A stretch of 38,182 bases of DNA from a virus: positions 1 to 38,182 of the IMG/VR virus record IMGVR_UViG_3300044641_000708; one strand, 5' to 3'. Made by a program: the position numbers and the translations under genes. The notes under the pieces were generated by a model. It was not told where the DNA came from. It searched no databases and was given only the letters and a program-made list of their open reading frames with translations. Positions 33,842-38,182 of the stretch are shown piece after piece. Positions within the stretch are counted from its first letter, which is position 1. Each line of letters starts with the position of its first letter.

Positions 33842-34262
33842 TGAGACTGGGATTGTGTGTCGGGTTAGCGCCGGCATATCTCCTAAAGAGCGAAATGTAA
33901 GTTTTGAAAACACTGCTTCATGTGAGCAGTCCCAGTCTCACCCTCCACACGTAGCCGTCAGAGCGCGTTAGCTAATGGCCTGTATGGGCTGAACTCAAGA
34001 AACACAGAACCTCGGTGTGACCCGCACCTCCTAGTAGAGTAATCGAACGGGATAAACAAGGCTGTCGTAAAGACACATACCCTAGTACGCTGGGAGTTGA
34101 TCGTTAAGGCCGGTGAAAACTGACCTTATCGGGATCTCAGGGGAGGGCGGCTTGGCTGGCCGGTAGCTCACTTAACAACTGGGCATAGCTCCTTGATAAA
34201 GAGACGTTGGTCCTTTAGCCTCCCAGTGGGGGAGGGAGGGTCAACGGGTAAGAGGGAGTTTA
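33842..34262 (+). ncRNA. Structured non-coding region, possible large RNA
   Basis: No convincing gene is present in about 420 bases, but strong hairpins are. An 11-bp perfect inverted repeat TGAGACTGGGA (33842-33852) with TCCCAGTCTCA (33930-33940) encloses a small hairpin at 33913-33929. GTGTG..GGG (33855-33864) can pair with CCC..CACAC (33941-33950), crossing the first helix. Further hairpins lie at 34014-34028, 34063-34075, 34105-34128 (10 bp, one mismatch, GAAA tetraloop) and 34206-34245. Size, phage context and GNRA loop recall large ornate phage RNAs such as GOLLD or ROOL, but no match was tested. No dedicated promoter was found. Confidence 0.4.
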
Positions 34263-34278
34263 GTTGGTAACATAACAG

Positions 34279-34308
34279 TTGACTTGTGATTGATTCATGA
34301 GTTATATT
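34279..34308 (+). promoter_or_regulatory. Promoter of the rightward small-gene operon
   Basis: TTGACT (34279-34284, 5 of 6) and TATATT (34303-34308, 5 of 6) are 18 bases apart. Transcription would start at about 34315, leaving a very short leader with the AGGAGGT site (34317-34323) before ATG 34328. Confidence 0.6.
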
Positions 34309-34327
34309 CTTAACACAGGAGGTAGGT

Positions 34328-34492
34328 ATGAACGATACGACAAAGCGTTTTCCACGCACGATGCATGAAGCGTTTAACTGTGACAGCGACCCCATCAGTG
34401 GACCATATGGTAAAGAGCCATTTTGGCCTGTGGTTGTCATTGCGATACTGGTAGTTATTGTTGGGATTGTTGTAGTCTGGAGTCGCGTATGA
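34328..34492 (+). CDS. 54-aa small membrane protein
   Basis: The short frame begins at ATG 34328, 4 bases after a near-perfect AGGAGGT site. It encodes a charged N-terminus with the FPRTMHEAF motif seen in many small phage proteins, then a single hydrophobic span (WPVVVIAILVVIVGIVVVW) ending in SRV. It overlaps the next gene by ATGA. First gene of the operon; function unknown. Confidence 0.75.
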   Translation: MNDTTKRFPRTMHEAFNCDSDPISGPYGKEPFWPVVVIAILVVIVGIVVVWSRV

Positions 34493-34689
34493 CACAAGAT
34501 GAAATCATTGAGATGACTAGACAAGCGGGCGGATTTGATGCAACGCCAAAATTCTTAGAAGCCTTTGCCAAGCTAGTAGCACAGCATGAGCGTGAGGCGT
34601 GTGCAAAGGTGTGCGAAAAGACACCACCGTGGCCGTTTAAACCATCGATTGAAGCCGCTCACGCCATCCGAGCAAGGGGACAAGCATGA
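34489..34689 (+). CDS. 66-aa conserved small phage protein
   Basis: The start at ATG 34489 is chosen by the ATGA overlap with the membrane-protein gene; an upstream in-frame codon at 34423 lies inside it. The sequence MTQDEIIEMTRQAGGFDA, then LVAQHEREACAKVCEK and AHAIRARG, matches a widespread small phage family of unknown function with an ExCAxxCE-type cysteine pair. Confidence 0.72.
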   Translation: MTQDEIIEMTRQAGGFDATPKFLEAFAKLVAQHEREACAKVCEKTPPWPFKPSIEAAHAIRARGQA

Positions 34690-34916
34690 AAGTTGGCGAC
34701 TTGGTTTACATCCACGATTCATTCGGACCGCTACCCAAAGACTTGTTTGGCATCATCACACGCATCAAGTACAACACTGACCCAAAATATCCACCAGTTG
34801 AAGTTGAACTGTTGACGTTTAAAGAAAAAGAAAAGATTTGTAGCTGGTACCAACCGAAACATTTGATGGTATTGGAGGAGGCGTATGACGCCATTCAGAA
34901 AAGGGGGCAATCATGA
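34686..34916 (+). CDS. Small beta-rich phage protein, unknown
   Basis: This 76-residue protein follows AGGGGA, with ATGA overlaps on both sides. The sequence MKVGDLVYIHDSFGPLPKDLFGIITRIK suggests a small SH3-like or KOW-like beta barrel (GDLVYI...GIITRI), then a charged helix. No specific function is recognised. Confidence 0.7.
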   Translation: MKVGDLVYIHDSFGPLPKDLFGIITRIKYNTDPKYPPVEVELLTFKEKEKICSWYQPKHLMVLEEAYDAIQKRGQS

Positions 34917-35164
34917 AAGCATTTCCAACACCCACATTCAGCATTAACAATGAAGCGCGTGTCACAGCTGTAGGCGGTGAAGGCGGCATGGATCTGCGCG
35001 ATTACTTTGCAGCCAAGGCCATGCAATCGCTGATGATTAATTTTTTGGGAAACGATTTGGATTTAAATGATCCAAATGGTTGGATGGATGGACTTGCAAT
35101 GGATGCCTACTCTATGGCAGACGCTATGCTAAAGGAGAGGAATGATGACTCCTCTATCAAGTGA
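34913..35164 (+). CDS. Small conserved phage protein (MDLRDYFAAKAM type)
   Basis: This 83-residue protein has a core MDLRDYFAAKAMQSLMINFLG, followed by AMDAYSMADAMLKERND, a common arrangement in small phage proteins. The C-terminal ADAM motif resembles that of the leftward gene at 28048-28272. It overlaps the preceding gene by ATGA. Function unknown. Confidence 0.75.
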   Translation: MKAFPTPTFSINNEARVTAVGGEGGMDLRDYFAAKAMQSLMINFLGNDLDLNDPNGWMDGLAMDAYSMADAMLKERNDDSSIK

Positions 35165-35327
35165 ATACACCCGTTGTAAGCCAGTTAGTCCGAGCGACAA
35201 GTGCGAGAACTGCAAGCGCTGGTTAGATCACCCAGAGCAGACGCGCGGTAACGGCGTTGTTAATGTGCAGGACAGCAAGAGCAAAGCTTGTTTTTACATT
35301 CCAATATCACTACAGGAGGAAGCATGA
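35142..35327 (+). CDS. Small Cys-containing protein, unknown
   Basis: This 61-residue protein starts at ATG 35142 (or the adjacent ATG 35145) after GGAGAGG and overlaps the previous gene by 23 bases. Four cysteines (RCKP, KCENCKRW, KACFY) may bind a metal. It ends in an ATGA overlap with the next gene. Function unknown. Confidence 0.65.
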   Translation: MMTPLSSEYTRCKPVSPSDKCENCKRWLDHPEQTRGNGVVNVQDSKSKACFYIPISLQEEA

Positions 35328-35581
35328 TTCACACCGATGAAGATGACGAGTTCGAGCGTTTAGAGCGTGAGATCGAGAGGAAGAAAGGTCAGCCGTATCA
35401 CTTTGAAAAGCGTATGGATGACGATGACATTCAAGACTACGTTCGCCCTTGGGTGGGGCTGACTGATGAGGAGATAGTGGAGTTGCACCACGAAATTAAA
35501 GTACAGCTTATGGGCACATACAAAACCGAAGACATTTACCGCGCCATTGAAGCCAAACTCAAGGAGAAGAACCATGGATAA
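35324..35581 (+). CDS. Small protein with shared GLTDEE...IEAKLKEKN C-terminus (copy 1)
   Basis: ATG 35324 is chosen: AGGAGG lies about 8 bases upstream and it overlaps the previous stop as ATGA. The 85-residue product has an acidic N-terminus (HTDEDDEFERLEREIERKKG), then WVGLTDEEIVELHHEI and RAIEAKLKEKNHG. The C-terminal module recurs in the next two genes. The bases encoding KLKEK provide an AAGGAG-type ribosome site for the following gene. Confidence 0.75.
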   Translation: MIHTDEDDEFERLEREIERKKGQPYHFEKRMDDDDIQDYVRPWVGLTDEEIVELHHEIKVQLMGTYKTEDIYRAIEAKLKEKNHG

Positions 35582-35987
35582 ACCAATAGCATGGTACGAC
35601 CCAAGCAATGGCATGGTAAGTACAGACCAAGATTGCCCTTTGTTTACACCGCTTGGTCAGGTGTGGGGTTTGTATTTAAAGGAAGAAGCGAAGGATGAGC
35701 CTGTGGCGTGGAGGGCATGGGTTTCAAAGTTCCCACAAGGGACAGGTAGCGATTGGGTGTATGTGACTAAACCAATCATGAAAGACAGTGTTCACAACCA
35801 ACCACTCTACACCACCCCACCACAGCGCACATGGGAAGGGCTGACAGCCGATGAGATGCTTGAATGTCTAAAGGCCGTTGATGCTGCTACTGCGGTCAAT
35901 TTGTTAATGAGCCAGTACAAGATGCCTCCGACATTTAAAGTTTATGCGGAAGCCATCGAAGCTAAGTTGAAGGAGAAGAACACATGA
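35574..35987 (+). CDS. Small protein with shared GLTADE...IEAKLKEKN C-terminus (copy 2)
   Basis: ATG 35574 (MDKPIAWYD) overlaps the previous stop by 8 bases and uses the AAGGAG encoded in its tail. The 137-residue product has an N-terminal segment with PVAWRAW, seen in phage proteins with repeated PxAW motifs, then TWEGLTADEMLECLKAVD and EAIEAKLKEKNT. The N-terminal part differs from copy 1 while the C-terminus is shared, so the gene looks like a fusion of a variable head to a common tail. Confidence 0.75.
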   Translation: MDKPIAWYDPSNGMVSTDQDCPLFTPLGQVWGLYLKEEAKDEPVAWRAWVSKFPQGTGSDWVYVTKPIMKDSVHNQPLYTTPPQRTWEGLTADEMLECLKAVDAATAVNLLMSQYKMPPTFKVYAEAIEAKLKEKNT

Positions 35988-36277
35988 TTGATGGGTTTGA
36001 CCATGTAGGAACAGACCATATCTGTAATGTCTGCCAATGTGACTTCACAGATGACGAGGGAGGCATACAAGGCTATCTGGGCATCCTGCCTGTGGCCTTC
36101 TGTCCCACTTGCTTTGCTGGCTTATGCGACATGGTAGAGCAGCTCAATGACCGCGAGTGGGAAGACCTGACTGACAGGGAAATGATGGACGCAATCCATT
36201 TAGATGACACACCTATGGAGATGGGTCGAAAGATCGAGGCCAAGCTAAAGGAAAAGAACTATGAAGATCAGGACTAA
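35984..36277 (+). CDS. Zinc-ribbon protein with shared IEAKLKEKN C-terminus (copy 3)
   Basis: This 97-residue protein overlaps the previous gene by ATGA. Two CxxC pairs (ICNVCQCDF and FCPTCFAG) form a probable zinc ribbon. The C-terminal module DLTDREMMDAIHLDD, then RKIEAKLKEKN, resembles copies 1 and 2, with the first half degenerate. Function unknown; a nucleic-acid or protein-binding zinc module is plausible. Confidence 0.72.
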   Translation: MIDGFDHVGTDHICNVCQCDFTDDEGGIQGYLGILPVAFCPTCFAGLCDMVEQLNDREWEDLTDREMMDAIHLDDTPMEMGRKIEAKLKEKNYEDQD

Positions 36278-36446
36278 CCGCAGGCGTGTGCTGACCAGGA
36301 TCAAAGCCAACAACCAGTACAGATGGATTGTGATGCCAATGATCAAAGCCGCAGAAGAAAAACGAATTATTCGAGAAAGGATTCAAGCAATAGTAGATAA
36401 AGCATTTCCAGAACTGAAAGGAATTCCATGTCCAAGTTGGATTTAA
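36261..36446 (+). CDS. Small basic protein, unknown
   Basis: This 61-residue, strongly basic helical protein (MKIRTNRRRVLTRIKANN, then EEKRIIRERIQAIVDKAF) starts at ATG 36261 after AAAGGA encoded in the previous gene and overlaps it by 17 bases. The arginine-rich N-terminus suggests nucleic-acid contact. No family is recognised. Confidence 0.6.
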   Translation: MKIRTNRRRVLTRIKANNQYRWIVMPMIKAAEEKRIIRERIQAIVDKAFPELKGIPCPSWI

Positions 36447-36640
36447 ACATGTGGGAGAGGGCACTGGTCTGGCGCAAACGTCAGATGGTTGAAACCCAAA
36501 TAGAAAACGAGATATATGTATCACCTTCACAGCGCAACCAAGTGCTAGAGGAGGTGGCTTCAGAGATCCAGAAGATGACAGTCTTCGGACAAGACACAAT
36601 AGACAGCTTCACCGTTTACATAAGGAATATGAAAAAATGA
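36428..36640 (+). CDS. Small helical protein, unknown
   Basis: This 70-residue protein starts at ATG 36428, with AAAGGA 5 bases ahead, and overlaps the previous gene by 19 bases. The helices (MWERALVWRKRQMVETQIEN, RNQVLEEVASEIQKM) lack a known motif. It ends in an ATGA overlap with the ParB-like gene. Confidence 0.65.
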   Translation: MSKLDLNMWERALVWRKRQMVETQIENEIYVSPSQRNQVLEEVASEIQKMTVFGQDTIDSFTVYIRNMKK

Positions 36641-37467
36641 CCGAAAGAATTAAGCTTGAAAAGATCCGCCTTGATGGCGGCACCCAGCCACGCAAAGAGA
36701 TTGATGAGCCACTGGTTCAACACTACACAGAGGTATTACTCGAAGGCAAAACCAAGTTCCCCCCAATTGATTTGTGGTTTGACGGCAAGTCTTACTGGCC
36801 TAGTGATGGCTTCCACAGATTCCACGCACACAAACGCGCAGGGTACAAAGACATTGAGTCTAATGTTTATAAAGGCACAAAGCGTGATGCATTCATAGCC
36901 TGTCTTCCTGCAAATGGTAAGCACGGCAAGCAACGCACCCCAGAGGAGCGCCGTTGGGTTGTGCAGTTGGCGCTTGAAGATATTGAGTTGGGTGAGAAGA
37001 CTGACGCAGAGATTGCAGCGCACTGTGATGTGTCTTCAATGACGGTTGGTCGTGTGCGAAAGGCTTTGGGTCTTGAGAAGACTGTTCGTGTTGACAAAAA
37101 AGGCCGCAAGGTCAATGTCACTAACATTGGTAGAGTGAAGGTGGATACGCCATTCTGGCCTGCTGCTCCCGAGTACACAGAGGCAGACAAGATGGAAGAG
37201 ATGGCCAAAGAGCACACCATCATTGCTGAAGAGAATGCCAAGCTCAAAGACCAGTTGGCAATCAAGTCGTTGCCCGTGTCTGAGACTGCTAAACAGGAGA
37301 TCGAGGAAACCATCGAGTCTCTTCGTGCCGAGGTCAAAGAGCTGGAGTTCCAACTTAGGACCATGACCCAGTCACGCAATGAGTTCCAAAGTAAGAATGC
37401 TGAGATGATCAAGCAGATGAACTACTGGAAAAAGCGGGCTGAAAAGGCAGAAAAATCAACTAAATAA
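36637..37467 (+). CDS. ParB/Srx-domain protein with HTH and coiled coil
   Basis: This 276-residue protein has an N-terminal ParB-like nuclease/CTP-switch fold (DGGTQPRKEIDEP at 13-25, SDGFHRFHAHKRAGY at 56-70), a helix-turn-helix (DAEIAAHCDVSSMTVGRVRKAL, 123-144) and a long C-terminal coiled coil (about 195-276). ParB-type domains in phages serve in partition, regulation or DNA modification; the HTH suggests sequence-specific binding. The KTVRVDKKGRKVNVTNIGR segment after the HTH is typical of phage ParB/HTH proteins. A partner ParA is not in the window, so partition is not supported. Confidence 0.82.
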   Translation: MTERIKLEKIRLDGGTQPRKEIDEPLVQHYTEVLLEGKTKFPPIDLWFDGKSYWPSDGFHRFHAHKRAGYKDIESNVYKGTKRDAFIACLPANGKHGKQRTPEERRWVVQLALEDIELGEKTDAEIAAHCDVSSMTVGRVRKALGLEKTVRVDKKGRKVNVTNIGRVKVDTPFWPAAPEYTEADKMEEMAKEHTIIAEENAKLKDQLAIKSLPVSETAKQEIEETIESLRAEVKELEFQLRTMTQSRNEFQSKNAEMIKQMNYWKKRAEKAEKSTK

Positions 37468-37474
37468 ACCCGAA

Positions 37475-37491
37475 GCTGGGCGTATCCCAGC
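37475..37491 (+). promoter_or_regulatory. Hairpin next to the helicase ribosome site
   Basis: GCTGGG (37475-37480) and CCCAGC (37486-37491) pair around CGTAT, ending one base before the AGGAGA site of the helicase gene. It lies in the 35-base gap after the ParB-like gene. It could tune translation or act as an mRNA-processing site. There is no T run, so it is not an intrinsic terminator. Confidence 0.45.
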
Positions 37492-37502
37492 AGGAGAATC
37501 AA

Positions 37503-38182
37503 ATGCTCAAATTAAGACCGCATCAAGCGGAGGTGGTGGAGAAGCTCGCCCAAGGGTTTCAGGATGGCCACAGAAGTCAGTTGCTTTACGCACCCACAGG
37601 GTTCGGTAAGACAGAGGTTGCGATGGCTGTCATGCTCGAGGAGTCTAGGCAATCCAAGAGTGTGGCCATGGTTCTTGACCGCATTGTGTTGGTCAACCAG
37701 ACAAGTACACGCCTTGGTAACTACAAGATCCCCCATGGGGTTATGCAGGCAGACCATTGGCGGTACAGGCCGTATGAAAAGATACAGGTCTGCAGCGCAC
37801 AGACCTTGGAGAGTCGGGATAACTTTCCCGAAGTCTCGATGCTGATCATTGACGAGTGCCATGTTCAGAGAAAGCAGATCGTCCAGTTCATCAAAGATAG
37901 GCCAGAGATGAAGGTGATTGGGCTGACAGCTACGCCTTTTACGAATGGCCTTGGAGATGTGTACACGAATGTCGTTGGAGCGAAGCCTACTGGTGATCTG
38001 ATTGAGAACAAGTGGTTAACACCATTGAAGATCTACATCGCAAAAGAGATCGACATGAGTGGTGCGAAGAAGGTGGCTGGTGAGTGGTCGCAGGATGAGA
38101 CTACCAAGCGCGGCATGAAGATCACAGGTGACATTGTCCAAGAGTGGATCGACAAAACGATGAAAGTGTTTGGTAAGCCAAG
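37503..38182 (+). CDS. SF2 DEAD/DEAH-type DNA helicase (3' truncated by window)
   Basis: ATG 37503 follows AGGAGA. The 226 visible residues hold a Q-like RPHQAEVVEKL start, Walker A APTGFGKTE (K36), motif II DECH (117-120) and motif III LTATP (141-145), the RecA-like first half of a ResIII/UvsW-type SF2 helicase. The gene continues past the right window edge, where the helicase C-terminal half is expected. It probably serves phage replication or recombination-dependent branch processing, consistent with the resolvase and ERF genes nearby. Confidence 0.88.
   Translation, partial: MLKLRPHQAEVVEKLAQGFQDGHRSQLLYAPTGFGKTEVAMAVMLEESRQSKSVAMVLDRIVLVNQTSTRLGNYKIPHGVMQADHWRYRPYEKIQVCSAQTLESRDNFPEVSMLIIDECHVQRKQIVQFIKDRPEMKVIGLTATPFTNGLGDVYTNVVGAKPTGDLIENKWLTPLKIYIAKEIDMSGAKKVAGEWSQDETTKRGMKITGDIVQEWIDKTMKVFGKP

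Noticed and set aside
34160-34200. tRNA-like GGTAGCTCA segment
   Set aside because: It resembles a D-arm, but no acceptor stem, anticodon arm or T-arm with correct spacing was found.
34168-34524. Minus-strand 118-residue frame over the non-coding region
   Set aside because: It is antisense to a clear promoter, ribosome site and first gene of the rightward operon, and the sequence has no domain character.

Overview
The window is part of the genome of a tailed double-stranded DNA phage, probably podovirus-like. It carries a tail fibre, a holin/endolysin lysis cassette, a run of low-complexity virion (ejection-type) proteins, a giant 'polyvalent' protein and an ERF/exonuclease recombination module. 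No terminase, portal, major capsid protein, DNA polymerase, integrase or repressor is present, so the lifestyle is undetermined and this is only part of a genome. A Gram-negative host is likely (GH24 endolysin plus 3-TM holin). A freshwater proteobacterial, perhaps betaproteobacterial, host is a guess from the overall gene style.

Layout. (1) 1-2820, rightward: 5'-truncated tail fibre with S74 chaperone domain, a small tail-locus protein, an HNH/AP2 homing-type endonuclease and a DUF6447-like small protein, followed by a UUCG hairpin. (2) 2882-5122: three overlapping membrane proteins of unknown role, including a 45-aa GTG-started one, then holin and endolysin. (3) 5131-13773: a tail/head-completion-like structural protein and virion proteins rich in repeats and low complexity. 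(4) 13783-27678: one 4631-residue protein. It has LPD1 with an HExxH site, an N6-adenine methyltransferase, a Strawberry-notch-type SF2 helicase, a second metallopeptidase-like segment and an LPD38-like membrane-associated C-terminus. By analogy with phage P1 DarB and other polyvalent proteins it is probably packaged and ejected with the DNA to protect it. (5) 27662-32701, leftward: YbcO-like nuclease, zinc-ribbon and small proteins, an RHH-like protein, a possible small ssDNA-binding protein, ERF annealing protein, PD-(D/E)XK exonuclease and a conserved protein with a RAMP-like glycine loop. (6) 32702-33066: divergent control region containing a striking 5-bp-periodic array (CC every five bases). 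(7) 33067-33525, rightward: RuvC-like resolvase and terminator. (8) About 33600-34327, non-coding: a promoter, a compact RNA of about 120 nt with a 7-bp loop-bulge pseudoknot and its own terminator, then about 420 nt more of structured sequence. (9) 34328-38182, rightward: densely overlapping small genes, a ParB/HTH protein and the start of an SF2 helicase.

How the parts fit. ERF, exonuclease, RuvC-like resolvase, YbcO nuclease and the helicase form a phage recombination/replication toolkit. The ejection proteins and giant protein form the DNA-entry and anti-restriction apparatus. The most unusual features are the non-coding ones: the pentamer-periodic array upstream of the recombination operon, the pseudoknotted RNA, and a recurring [MA]-[FL]-[FY]-S-R-like tetrapeptide (MFSR/LYSR) at the module borders of the giant protein. 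All assignments are by eye; no database search was possible.
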